Assembly: GCA_963819785.1 (NCBI GenBank)
Contig: CAWFXW010000016.1
Coordinates: 372,001 to 436,000, forward strand
Origin: Palsa-504 sp963819785
GTDB lineage: Bacteria; Actinomycetota; Actinomycetes; Streptosporangiales; Streptosporangiaceae
Reading direction: 5' to 3'
Length of the DNA: 64,000 bases
Below, one piece after another: positions 1 through 8,123 of this stretch. Both the position numbers and the translations under genes were made by a program. The first letter of the stretch is position 1; each line of letters starts with the position of its first letter. Under the pieces are notes generated by a model. The model saw only the letters and a list, made by a program, of their open reading frames with translations, was not told the origin of the DNA and searched no databases.

Positions 1-118
1 TGGGCAACGGAGCCGGCAGCCGAAAGTCGTAAAGTTTATAGAGCCTTTTTTCGATCCGCCAGATATTGGTGTAAGTGGGAAGGTCCACTGGGCACGCGCT
101 CCTTCGGTCAGGCCGGGA

Positions 119-373
119 TCAGTGGACTCCGAGCGCGTTGGCTATGCCGGTGGCGAGCACCTGGACGATGCCGGGCGTGTAGAAGACCACGGCGATGGCC
201 ACGGCCAGCACGATGAACTGCACGAACCGGGTGATCTCACGGGTGAACAGGAAGAAGATCGCCACGATCCCGACGATGCCGAGGAACAGCGGCCCGAACA
301 GTCCCTGCAGGTAGGTGACCAGGTTCTTGGTGCTCAGGGCCACCGGGACCAGCGCGGTCAGGTGAGTAGTCAT
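119..373 (-). CDS. small two-helix membrane protein, conjugation-associated
   Basis: An 84-residue protein with two hydrophobic segments (about residues 27-45 and 50-70) separated by a short charged turn (TREITR). ATG start at 373, preceded on the minus strand by AAGGGA about 7 nt away. It lies 269 bp downstream of the TcpC-family gene in the same direction, where actinobacterial conjugation clusters usually carry a small pore-like membrane protein before the ATPases. Function is inferred from position only. The operon probably continues left of the window; bases 1-118 show no gene I can support. Confidence 0.7.
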   Translation of the reverse strand: MTTHLTALVPVALSTKNLVTYLQGLFGPLFLGIVGIVAIFFLFTREITRFVQFIVLAVAIAVVFYTPGIVQVLATGIANALGVH

Positions 374-642
374 GAGATGTCCCTTCCGGGATCAGCAGGC
401 CATCCAGCGAAAGTTGCGGCGTTCCCCGGGGATGGGCGCCGGTGATGCGGGCGCACGTACCTGAGCTCAGGCGGATGCGGTGCGCCGGGGAGATGGCGCA
501 GGAAAGGCGGACGGACACGGCCAAGGCGGCGAGCTGCGAGGGCCGGGCCCGGTGCAGGCGATGGCAGTCCCGGCGGCGACCGGGCAGGCGGCAGCGACAT
601 GAGGGCAGGCGGACATGACGGCGTCAGCCGCCGCTGTCCTGG

Positions 643-1662
643 TCATTTGACTCCCACCGCCTCAGTCGCCGCGCTGATTTCATTTACATACCATTTGCCG
701 CTTTGCAGTTCACGGACCGACATGCGGTAAGCCACCTCGAGTTTTGTGATGCCGGCCGAAGCCTGGCCGGGAAGCTGCCATATGACCGACACCGTCACCT
801 GCCGGCTGGCGCCGCCGGGCGGCACCTGCAGGCTGGCGATCGAGTCAAAAGCCACCGTGCCGCCCAGCCCGGCCAGCGATACGCCGCGCACTTCGAACCG
901 GCTGAGTGCGGCGTTATCGCCGCTGGCATAGGCCTGGAAAAAGGCCGGCAGCTCATTCGTCAGCTCGTTTCGCGCCACCGGGTCCGAGCCCTGACGGGCG
1001 GCCTGGGGCAGTGAGACCTGCTGCGGCGCGGGCAGCCAGGCGGGCTCACCCGCCACCACCACGCCGCCGTCCGACGCGATCACCGGTACGCCGAGCTCCA
1101 TGAGCTGGCCGTTGACCGTGGCCAGTAGGGTAACCACGGCGTGCTGCGGGTCCTGGACCGTGATCCCGGCGACCTGTTCGGATTGCAGGCGCAGCTGGCC
1201 GGTGCCGTTCCAGCCGAGGTCCGGGTTGGCGGCCGCCACGCCGGGCGGCACGAAGGCCGCGAGCTCCTGCTCGCGCTGAGCCTGGGAGGCGGGGCTGAAG
1301 TTCAGGTAGACCTGCCCGAACTCCGTGGCGTAGGCCTCGGCGAGGGTCACCGGGAACTGCCCGGCGGCGGCGCCTTCCGGCCCGGTGCCCCCGGTCGGCG
1401 CGCTGGTCTGGTGCAAGACGATGGCCGTCACGCCCCGGTAGGCGATGACCAGCAGGGCGGCCCACAGGACGACCCGCAGCGGCCACAGCAGCCACCGGCC
1501 GCCGCCCCCGCTCCAGGCCCGCCCGGCCGGCGCGCGGGAACCCCGCGGATCGATCTCATGGTCCAGCACCCCAGAACCCGGTCCGGCCGCGCCGAACAGC
1601 GGAATCACGTGAGAGTAATCAGTCAAACGCGCTCCGTCACCGGGGTTGGGCCCGCGAAACAT
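643..1662 (-). CDS. TcpC-family conjugal transfer protein
   Basis: About 339 residues. A short cytoplasmic N-terminus is followed by one transmembrane helix (about residues 55-80) and a large outer region made of two similar alpha/beta halves. This is the layout of the TcpC/VirB8-like scaffold of Gram-positive conjugation machines (Clostridium TcpC, Tn916 Orf13), which sits at the membrane and binds other channel parts. Start chosen at ATG 1662 because GGAGGTGTG lies directly upstream; an upstream ATG at 1731 lacks such a site. Transcribed toward the small membrane protein at 119-373. The family call rests on architecture and context, so detailed function is moderately sure. Confidence 0.72.
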   Translation of the reverse strand: MFRGPNPGDGARLTDYSHVIPLFGAAGPGSGVLDHEIDPRGSRAPAGRAWSGGGGRWLLWPLRVVLWAALLVIAYRGVTAIVLHQTSAPTGGTGPEGAAAGQFPVTLAEAYATEFGQVYLNFSPASQAQREQELAAFVPPGVAAANPDLGWNGTGQLRLQSEQVAGITVQDPQHAVVTLLATVNGQLMELGVPVIASDGGVVVAGEPAWLPAPQQVSLPQAARQGSDPVARNELTNELPAFFQAYASGDNAALSRFEVRGVSLAGLGGTVAFDSIASLQVPPGGASRQVTVSVIWQLPGQASAGITKLEVAYRMSVRELQSGKWYVNEISAATEAVGVK

Positions 1663-1804
1663 CACACCTCCGCACGTTTCCGCACCTGCGACTGCAGGGC
1701 GGCCGTCCCTTCGCGCCGGTCCGCGGTCCATTGTGGAGCATTACTCCGCAGTGAGGGGCCGATTACAGCCGATCACCGGACATCCGCGTGGACAAACGAC
1801 CAGC

Positions 1805-1860
1805 ACTCTCTGATACGTAACGGACACGCAGAGAGTTCAAACCAGTTCGGACCGAATTGG
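1805..1860. promoter_or_regulatory. hairpin plus near-palindrome upstream of the tcpC-like gene
   Basis: Arms ACTCTCTG (1805-1812) and CAGAGAGT (1829-1836) form a perfect 8-bp stem with a 16-nt loop. Directly after it, CCAGTTCGGACCGAATTGG (1842-1860) is a 19-bp palindrome with one mismatch. Both lie in the 253-bp gap upstream of the conjugation gene start and are candidates for operator or attenuator. No regulator is visible nearby. Confidence 0.4.
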
Positions 1861-1915
1861 GACGGACGCACCCGGATCGTCCCCGCGCTGGCGGTGACCT
1901 GCCCGGGAGCATGGA

Positions 1916-2290
1916 CTACACCGCCTCGGGCCAGGCGTATACCTGCCGTTGCACCTCCGCGGCCGGCGGGATCAGCCGCGCGGCGGCAGCGCGGGCGCAT
2001 CCCACCTCGATCCACCGCGGGATCAGCTCCAGCTCGGCGCCGGCCGCCATGCAGTAGTACGCCGCGGCGCGGGCCCTGAGTTCCTCGGCGGTGCGCCGGT
2101 AGTAGCCGATGAGCAGGCCCGCGACCTCGGCCAGCAGATCAGCGCGACCGCTCGCGATCTCCCGCAGCTCACCCACCGCGGCGGCGGTCTCCGCGCCGGT
2201 CGGCGCCCGCCCGGGCGCGTGGCGCCACGCCGCGCCGGTCAGCCGGGGCACCATCACCTGGTCCCGTTCGCGCGCGGACGTCTCGTTCAT
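1916..2290 (-). CDS. hypothetical protein, helical, Ala-rich
   Basis: A 124-residue soluble protein that I do not recognise. It is predicted mostly helical with charged heptad-like stretches (GYYRRTAEELRARAAAYY, residues about 63-80) and two conserved-looking Trp residues. No signal peptide or membrane segment. It is the gene just upstream of, and in the same direction as, the conjugation genes, so it may belong to the same element, but nothing in the sequence proves that. Confidence 0.5.
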   Translation of the reverse strand: MNETSARERDQVMVPRLTGAAWRHAPGRAPTGAETAAAVGELREIASGRADLLAEVAGLLIGYYRRTAEELRARAAAYYCMAAGAELELIPRWIEVGCARAAAARLIPPAAEVQRQVYAWPEAV

Positions 2291-2450
2291 GGCACCCGCT
2301 CCGGGCCGGGGCGGCGGTCCGGCGCTGCCGTTCGTTCGTACAGTCGACCGATGAACATAATGGTCATTGCATGAGTATCAAACACAAAGGACGATAATTG
2401 CAAGTGATCAGCCCGTTTTCATTGCGCACTACCATCCCATACGTCACACC

Positions 2451-2468
2451 GGCACGGGCTTCCGTGCC
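2451..2468 (-). terminator. stem-loop terminator after the VIT gene
   Basis: GGCACGG-GCTT-CCGTGCC, a perfect 7-bp GC-rich stem with a tetraloop, lies 17 bp beyond the stop codon of the VIT-family gene. No T-run follows, as is common in high-GC actinobacteria. The AT-rich stretch at about 2350-2440 between it and the next minus-strand gene probably holds the promoter of that gene. Confidence 0.5.
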
Positions 2469-2484
2469 GCCCGCGAGATCATGC

Positions 2485-3249
2485 TCAGCTGGTCGAGACC
2501 CCGAGCAGCGAGCCGACCCCGTAGGTGACGCCGGCCGCAATGGCCGCGACCGCCAGCTGCCGCAGGGCGGTGCTCAGCACGCTGCGCCCGGACATCAAGC
2601 CGATCGCCGCCCCGAGCGCCAGCGCCGCGAGGGCGCCGATGATCACCGAGGCGATGACCGCGCCGGTGCCCGCGCTGAAGAACCAGGGAAACAGGGGCAG
2701 GATGGCGCCGACCGAGAACGACACGAACGACATGACGGCCGCCTGCCAGGCCGAGCCCGGCGCCTGCGGATCCACGCCCAGCTCGAGCCGGGCGTGGGTA
2801 TCCAGAGCGATGCCGGGGTTGGCGGACAGGATGCGGGCCACGGTGCTCGCGTCTTCCGCGGACAGGCCCTGCGCACGGTACATGCCGGCCAGCTCGTCCT
2901 GCTCCCCTCCGGGGTCGTCGGCGAGTTCCTGGCGTTCGACCTGGATCTCCCGCTCGACCATCTCCTGCTGGGCCCGGACCGACACCAGTTCGCCGGCCGC
3001 CATCGAGAACGCGCCCGCCAGCAGGCCCGCCACCCCGGCCAGCCGGACCGCGGAGGCGTTGGTCGACGCGCCGGCCACGCCCAGCACCAGTGACAGGTTG
3101 GTCAGCAGGCCATCGCCGGCGCCGAGCACCGCGGCGCGCTGGGTCCCGCCCTGGACGTCGCGGTGGCGGCTGCCGGGCATGCCTCCGGTGAGCCAGCGGC
3201 CCATCGCCGCGATACGCCGCGCGGGCGGGTTGTCCTTGGCCATGCCCAT
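2485..3249 (-). CDS. VIT1/CCC1-family membrane transporter
   Basis: 254 residues. The N-terminus holds the family hallmark LGAGDGLLTNLSLVLGVAGA in the first membrane helix, then a second helix ending in the MAAGELVSVRAQQEM signature. A charged cytoplasmic segment (about 90-145) precedes three C-terminal helices. VIT1/CCC1 proteins move Fe(II) or Mn(II) out of the cytosol; bacterial members like this lack the extra rubrerythrin domain. Start at ATG 3249; an internal ATG (residue 3) is also possible. Stands alone, with its own terminator. Confidence 0.88.
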   Translation of the reverse strand: MGMAKDNPPARRIAAMGRWLTGGMPGSRHRDVQGGTQRAAVLGAGDGLLTNLSLVLGVAGASTNASAVRLAGVAGLLAGAFSMAAGELVSVRAQQEMVEREIQVERQELADDPGGEQDELAGMYRAQGLSAEDASTVARILSANPGIALDTHARLELGVDPQAPGSAWQAAVMSFVSFSVGAILPLFPWFFSAGTGAVIASVIIGALAALALGAAIGLMSGRSVLSTALRQLAVAAIAAGVTYGVGSLLGVSTS

Positions 3250-3414
3250 CGGTGAGCCTCGCCTCGGTCGGGCGGCCCCGGGCCGGCTGCCGCACAGCCA
3301 GGCTAAGACACCGGGGATGAGTCAGCGCGGCCCAGGGTCGCGGATACCCACGACCAGCCGGCCAACTGCGCACCATCCGCCTCGGCTGTCTCGCATGTAA
3401 CGCGACGCGCCGCT

Positions 3415-3657
3415 GTGATCCGCCGGATAATGGCCGGCGTGAGCCGCGTCGTCACCGTCGTCATCGTCCTGGCCGTGGTCGCCGCGTGCGCGCTGATCCT
3501 CCTGCACGTCTTTGGCGGTCATGACCGCGGCGACACCGTCGAGTACGGAGGCCGGAGCTACGACTGCCATCAGGTCCTGCAGTCATTCGAAAGCACGGCG
3601 GGCCCGGGCGTCTACCCGCAGGCGGTCATCGACGCCTGCGTCAACCGCAATTCCTAG
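3415..3657 (+). CDS. small single-pass membrane or secreted protein
   Basis: 80 residues with GTG start (ATG at 3430 possible). An N-terminal hydrophobic helix (about residues 9-31) is followed by a short polar tail with two Cys residues (YDCHQV and DACVNR) that could form a disulfide outside the cell. Convergent with psd and overlapping its stop by 4 bp. Not recognised; the call is descriptive. Confidence 0.5.
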   Translation: MIRRIMAGVSRVVTVVIVLAVVAACALILLHVFGGHDRGDTVEYGGRSYDCHQVLQSFESTAGPGVYPQAVIDACVNRNS

Positions 3658-4313
3658 TTCCGCAGCGCTTCACGACGCGGCCGCTGACTATCAGCAGCCA
3701 CCTTGGCGAGGGCGACGGGAGTCAGGCCGGCGATGACGCGCTGGCCGCGCCGGGCCAGCGGGGTGTACTGGCCGGACGGCAGCAGCAGGATGGACTTGGA
3801 CCCGAGGCAGATGATGCCCAGCCGCTGCCCGGCGGTCAGCGCGTCGCCCGGCTGCGCCCACGGCACGACGCGGCGGGCGAGGATCCCCGCGGCCAGGACC
3901 AGGCCGACCCGGTTGCCGCCGTCCGCGCCGATCCATAGCTCGGCGCGGCGGTTCTCCTCGGCGCGGCGCAGGAAGGCCGGCCGGCACGGTCCCGGCTGCC
4001 AGGACCAGGCGGCCAGCGGGCCGGCCACCGGGGCGCGTGCCACGTGCACGTTGTGCAGGGCCAGGAACGTGACCACCTTCAACGTCCGGCCGTCGTCCTC
4101 GACCGCGGTCACCGTGCCGTCGGTCGGGGCGTAGGCCAGGCCCGGTTCGGTCGGGCAGGCCCGGTCCGGGTCGCGGAAGAACGCCAGCATGAGCCCGGCC
4201 GCGCCGAGCGGCGCCAGAGCCGCCCGTTTCCGCGCGGGCGCCAGGACGCTGGTCAGGGCCAGCAGCGGCAGGATGTACCGGCGGGCCGCCCGCCAGCTGC
4301 GGGCGGTGATCAT
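3654..4313 (-). CDS. psd: phosphatidylserine decarboxylase
   Basis: 219 residues, the size of the short (archaeal/mycobacterial-type) enzymes that make phosphatidylethanolamine from phosphatidylserine at the membrane. An N-terminal hydrophobic segment is followed by FFRDPDR, the HNVHVARAP loop and, near residue 170, LGSK in place of the usual LGST/FGSR; its Gly-Ser is where self-cleavage makes the pyruvoyl cofactor. Start at ATG 4313 overlaps the stop of the upstream fusion gene by 4 nt (ATGA), so translation is probably coupled. Third gene of the phospholipid operon. Confidence 0.85.
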   Translation of the reverse strand: MITARSWRAARRYILPLLALTSVLAPARKRAALAPLGAAGLMLAFFRDPDRACPTEPGLAYAPTDGTVTAVEDDGRTLKVVTFLALHNVHVARAPVAGPLAAWSWQPGPCRPAFLRRAEENRRAELWIGADGGNRVGLVLAAGILARRVVPWAQPGDALTAGQRLGIICLGSKSILLLPSGQYTPLARRGQRVIAGLTPVALAKVAADSQRPRREALRN

Positions 4314-5404
4314 CCGTCCCCCGCCGGGCGGGCCAGCCGGTAGCAGGCCGCGGGCGGGACGTTGGCCAGGGACCAGGCGTGCGTGACGTCGCCGAAGTAC
4401 CGGCGGAACAACCGGTCGCAGGCCGTCGTGTACTGGATGGTCAGCAGCTCCCCGCCCGGGGCCAGACGGGAGGCGGCCAGGCCGAGCAGCCGGTCCCGGT
4501 CGGCGGGCGGCATCGACGTCCAGGGCAGCGCGGAGACCATGAGCGGGACGGTGCCGGGTTCGCGGCGGCCCAGCTCCAGGCCGGCGTCCTGGCACAGGAC
4601 GGTTAGCCGCTTGTCGCCGGGGTACCTGGTCCTGACCCGGCCGGCGAGGCCGGGATCGCGCTCGATCGCGGTGAGGGTGGCGTGCGGACCGAGCCGGCCC
4701 AGGATCTGCCCGGTGTAGCTGCCGGTTCCCGCGCCGAGCTCGATCACCTCCGGCACCTGCGCCCAGCCAGTTCTGGCCAGGTCGAGCATGAACCGGACGG
4801 TGGGCTGCGAGGTAACGAATACCTCGCCCACCAGCAGCGGGTGCCGGACCCAGGCGCGGAGCAGGACGGCTTCATCGGCCAGCCACCCCGCGACCCCCGC
4901 GCGGTGGCCCGCACGCCCTGCGGTGCGCACGTGCTGGGCGAGGATGGCCGCGCAGGCCGCCGTCTCGGCGGCCAGCAGCAGCCGGGCGTGGTGGCCGGGC
5001 TCGTCGGCGGCCACCGGAGACCGGAACCGCCAGGACCATAGCGGCCACGCGGGCGGCCGGGAACTGCCATCGTGCACGGGGAGGTCGGCGGCGACGTGCG
5101 CGGCCCAGGACGCCGCGAACGCGGCCAGGACGCGGTTGCGGCCGCACGCGGCGGCCACGGCCAGCGCGGCCGGCGGCAGCAGGGAGTGCAGCGCCTTATC
5201 CGGCCACCGGGTCTCCCGGCCGGAGTCGACGAACGCCGGGTCCCAGCGGCGGTGCCGCGCGGCCAGGGCGGTGCCCCTGGCCCAGTAATACAGGTCGGGC
5301 AGGACCGCGCCGAGCTGGGCGGCGGCCTGCGCCGCGCGGTCACCGGGAAACGTGTGCCGCGCCAGCTGCCGGGTGACCAGCCAGTGGGTTGGCGTCTGGG
5401 GCAT
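4310..5404 (-). CDS. metal-dependent hydrolase domain fused to PmtA-like phospholipid N-methyltransferase
   Basis: 364 residues with two domains. Residues 1-170 start with PTHWLVTRQLARHTFPG, then GAVLPDLYYW and WAAHVAADLPVHD: the spaced His/Asp pattern of the phospholipase C/YdjM-like zinc hydrolase group. Residues 200-364 are a SAM methyltransferase with motif I VIELGAGTGSYT, an acidic loop AIERDP, VSALPWTSMPP, and the C-terminal LANVPPAACYRL resembling the NLPPA-x-x-YR ending of PmtA, which converts PE to phosphatidylcholine. Flanked by a phosphatidyltransferase and psd, so the three genes could lead to PE and methylated PE. The domain calls are inferred from motifs; the fusion itself is unusual. 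Confidence 0.7.
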   Translation of the reverse strand: MPQTPTHWLVTRQLARHTFPGDRAAQAAAQLGAVLPDLYYWARGTALAARHRRWDPAFVDSGRETRWPDKALHSLLPPAALAVAAACGRNRVLAAFAASWAAHVAADLPVHDGSSRPPAWPLWSWRFRSPVAADEPGHHARLLLAAETAACAAILAQHVRTAGRAGHRAGVAGWLADEAVLLRAWVRHPLLVGEVFVTSQPTVRFMLDLARTGWAQVPEVIELGAGTGSYTGQILGRLGPHATLTAIERDPGLAGRVRTRYPGDKRLTVLCQDAGLELGRREPGTVPLMVSALPWTSMPPADRDRLLGLAASRLAPGGELLTIQYTTACDRLFRRYFGDVTHAWSLANVPPAACYRLARPAGDG

Positions 5405-5975
5405 GCGACAGCTCCTTGAGGGCGAGGCTGACAGGGACCGGGAACGGCGCGAGCATGGCCGCGCACAGCGTCACGGCCACCGCGAGGACCCAGCCGGCCG
5501 GTACGGCGGCCGCCGCCAGGGCGACCAGGGCAGCCCCGGCGGGCGGGCACGGCAGCCCGCGGTTGACGGGCTGGTGGCCGCGAACCAGGTACAGGGCGAG
5601 CCTGGCGGTCACGGCGATGCCCCACAGCATGGCCACCGCGAACCCGGCCGCGCCCAGCCGGTGCAGCGGCCCGGACCATGCCGCGAGGGCCGGCACGGCG
5701 CCGAAGCTCACCGTGTCGGCCAGGCTGTCGAAGCCGTGGCCGAACGCGGAGGCGGTTCCGGTGCGGCGGGCCATGGCCCCGTCGACGGCGTCGGCGGCCA
5801 TGGCCGCGCCGATCAGCACGGCTGCCACCCACAGGGCATCGTGCGAGACCACGGCCAGCCCAGCCGCCAGGCCGGCGGCCAGCCCGCCCAGTGTGATCCA
5901 GTTGGCCGGGCGGCGCATGTGCGGGAGGTAGGACACGGCCGGGTCGGCGGCGGTTCGCGGAGGGGCGGCGGTCAC
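5340..5975 (-). CDS. CDP-alcohol phosphatidyltransferase, probable phosphatidylserine synthase
   Basis: About 211 residues with several membrane helices. The family catalytic signature is complete: D-A-V-D-G-A-M-A-R, eight residues, G-x3-D-x3-D (about residues 60-85). The position before psd argues for CDP-diacylglycerol:serine transfer (PssA) rather than glycerol or inositol. Start set at GTG 5975, with an AGAGGGGG stretch upstream; a TTG at 6017 is also open. Its 3' end overlaps the fusion gene by 65 bp, so the operon is tightly packed. Confidence 0.8.
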   Translation of the reverse strand: MTAAPPRTAADPAVSYLPHMRRPANWITLGGLAAGLAAGLAVVSHDALWVAAVLIGAAMAADAVDGAMARRTGTASAFGHGFDSLADTVSFGAVPALAAWSGPLHRLGAAGFAVAMLWGIAVTARLALYLVRGHQPVNRGLPCPPAGAALVALAAAAVPAGWVLAVAVTLCAAMLAPFPVPVSLALKELSHAPDANPLAGHPAAGAAHVSR

Positions 5976-6021
5976 GGGCGGGGCCCCCTCTCTGGTGCGG
6001 CTCCCAGGGGCAATCAAGCCG

Positions 6022-6055
6022 AGTTACTACATATCGTAACTGTCCGACTACAGTA
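6022..6055 (-). promoter_or_regulatory. inverted-repeat operator over a putative promoter of the phospholipid operon
   Basis: AGTTAC (6022-6027) and GTAACT (6036-6041) are perfect inverted arms with 8 nt between. On the minus strand TACGAT can act as -10 and TAGACG, 17 nt upstream, as -35 (4 of 6 bases of TTGACA). The operator would cover the -10 box. The promoter call is inference; the repeat is plain to see. The rest of 5976-6390 holds only this site, the G-rich repeat below, and the leader of the next gene. Confidence 0.45.
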
Positions 6056-6150
6056 CGTCTAGACCTTTGGTCCTGCCTCCATGGCTGTTGCTGCAGGTAA
6101 AGCGAGTGGAGGGGGCTCACGGAAGGGGCGGCGAGGGAGGTCCGGGAGGA

Positions 6151-6206
6151 GCGGTGAGGGAGGAGCGGTGAGGGAGGGGTGGTGAGGGAGGGGTGGTGAG
6201 GGAGGT
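6151..6206. repeat. four tandem 14-bp G-rich units
   Basis: Units GCGGTGAGGGAGGA, GCGGTGAGGGAGGG, GTGGTGAGGGAGGG and GTGGTGAGGGAGGT follow each other without gaps, with weaker copies just before. The plus strand has many GGG/GG runs and could fold as a G-quadruplex. Located between the divergent phospholipid operon and the PQQ-type lipoprotein gene. Confidence 0.8.
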
Positions 6207-6390
6207 CACGGGCTGAGCTGGCCTCGGCGTCTGGTCGGGCCGGGCGGTGAGGTTAGCGGCTGGACGCTGGGCGGTGCGGCAGGAACCGGCGTGGTGGTGT
6301 GGGTGGTTTCACCCCTGCCGCGGGCCCGGCCGGCCGTGCCAGCGTGATGGCTGAGCCGTTCGACAACGCGAACACGGGGAGTGGTGAGCG

Positions 6391-8070
6391 ATGGGCGATG
6401 AAGTCAGGACCGTTGGCGGGACGATCGGCGGACGCCGGCTCGCGGCGGCGGGCGCGGCATTGGTGGTCGCGGCAGGCCTGCTCGGCGGCTGCTCGAGCGG
6501 TGGCGGCAGCGGCTCGAGCACGACGGCGTGCCCGTCCAAGCGCGGCGCGGCGGTCGCCGGGACCGCCCCGGCCGCAACGGCACAGCCCGCGGCGGGCTGG
6601 ACGCAGCCGGACGCCGACCTGGCCAGCACCCGGTACGTGGCCAGCTCGATCACCAGCACGAACGTCTCGGACCTCGGCGTGGCGTGGACGGTGCCGCTGA
6701 CCATGTCCACCACCCATACCGACGGGGCCTACGCGACCACGCCGGTGATCGTGAACGGGGTGGTGTACGTCCAGGACCTGGACTCCAACGTGTTCGCGAT
6801 CAGCCTGGCCACCGGCAAGGTGTTGTGGACGCATGACTACAACTCGCCGAACGGGGGCCCGGACGGCGTCAACGTGGCAGGCGGGGTCGTGTACGCGGCC
6901 ACGGCCAAGGCCGCGGTCGCCTTGAACGCGGCGACCGGTGCGCAGCTGTGGAGCCGGACGCTGATCGAAAACGACCACGAGGGCATCGCCATGGCCCCCG
7001 GCTACGACCACGGCACCGTATACGTGTCTACCGTGCCGGCCAACGTGACGACGGTGTACGGCGCCGGCGGCCAGGGGATCTTGTGGGCACTGAACGGCAA
7101 GACCGGCGTGCCGGAGTGGTCCTGGAACGAGGACCAGAACCTGTGGGGCAACCCAGGCATCAACTCCGGCGCCGGGCTGTGGTACACGCCCTCGTTCGAC
7201 GCCCAGGGCAACATCTACCTGGGCGTCGCCAACCCGGCCCCGATCTTCGGCACCAAGAGCTACCCGCTGGGGAGCAGCCGGCCCGGCCCGGACCTGTACA
7301 CCGACTCGGTGGTGAAGCTGAGCCCGGCCGGGAAGCTGCTGTGGTACTACCAGCTCACCCCGCACGACCTGTACGACTGGGACCTGCAGAACCCGCCGGT
7401 GGTGACCACCGCGGACGGACGGCCGGTGGTGATCGACGGCGGCAAGGCCGGCATCATGATCGAACTGGACGCGCAGACCGGCACGCCGCTGTGGCAGCGC
7501 CCGGTGGGCGGGCACACCGGGCATGAGAACGACGGGGTGCTCACCGAACACGCCACCGCCACCTCGCACGACCCGCTGCCCGCGACGTACTGCCTCGAGC
7601 CGAGCCTTTACGGCGGCATGCTGACCCAGCTGGCCAGCAACGGCTCCACCACCTTCGCCGCCGTCAACGACTTCGCGCTGGAGGCGAGCCGGAGCGGCTT
7701 CACCGGGTCGGCGGCCAGCCAGATCCAGGCCTTTGAGAAGGCCGTCGGCGAGATGGTCGCGGTCAACCAGGACACGGGCGCCGTCATCTGGGATACCCCG
7801 CTTCCGTCCTCGCCGTTCGGCGCGGCGACGGTGACCAACGACGTCGTGTTCACCACCACGTTCAAGGGCTACCTGTACGCGCTCAACGCGACCACCGGGG
7901 CCATCGTGTTCAAGACGCTGATGTCCGCCGCGAGCAACGCGCCCGTCGCCGTCGACGGCGACTACGTCATCGCCGGCGCCGGCGAAGCGCAGTCCAGCAC
8001 GCAGCGGAACCTGATCATCGCCTACAAGCTCGGGGCGACGGGCAAGCTCCCCGGCACCGCGGGCGGATAA
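6391..8070 (+). CDS. PQQ-binding-like beta-propeller lipoprotein
   Basis: 559 residues. A signal peptide ends in the lipobox LLGGC (Cys34), so the protein should be anchored on the outer face of the membrane. The body has repeated propeller blades such as VYVQDLDSNVFAISLATGKV and LYALNATTGAIVF, and HDLYDWDLQNPPVV, which matches the W-rich motif of quinoprotein alcohol dehydrogenases. It may be a PQQ-dependent dehydrogenase, but no cytochrome domain or pqq genes are nearby, so substrate and cofactor are unknown. ATG 6391 has GGGGAG 9 nt upstream. Monocistronic. Confidence 0.85.
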   Translation: MGDEVRTVGGTIGGRRLAAAGAALVVAAGLLGGCSSGGGSGSSTTACPSKRGAAVAGTAPAATAQPAAGWTQPDADLASTRYVASSITSTNVSDLGVAWTVPLTMSTTHTDGAYATTPVIVNGVVYVQDLDSNVFAISLATGKVLWTHDYNSPNGGPDGVNVAGGVVYAATAKAAVALNAATGAQLWSRTLIENDHEGIAMAPGYDHGTVYVSTVPANVTTVYGAGGQGILWALNGKTGVPEWSWNEDQNLWGNPGINSGAGLWYTPSFDAQGNIYLGVANPAPIFGTKSYPLGSSRPGPDLYTDSVVKLSPAGKLLWYYQLTPHDLYDWDLQNPPVVTTADGRPVVIDGGKAGIMIELDAQTGTPLWQRPVGGHTGHENDGVLTEHATATSHDPLPATYCLEPSLYGGMLTQLASNGSTTFAAVNDFALEASRSGFTGSAASQIQAFEKAVGEMVAVNQDTGAVIWDTPLPSSPFGAATVTNDVVFTTTFKGYLYALNATTGAIVFKTLMSAASNAPVAVDGDYVIAGAGEAQSSTQRNLIIAYKLGATGKLPGTAGG

Positions 8071-8091
8071 CCTGACCGGGGCCGGGGGTTC

Positions 8092-8123
8092 GCGCGACGG
8101 TCCGGCATGCCGGTCAGTCGCGC
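8092..8123. terminator. nested bidirectional stem-loop
   Basis: Outer arms GCGCGAC (8092-8098) and GTCGCGC (8117-8123) enclose the perfect 12-bp palindrome CCGGCATGCCGG (8102-8113). It sits between two convergent genes and overlaps the last codons of the minus-strand one, so it can end transcription from both sides. Confidence 0.55.
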
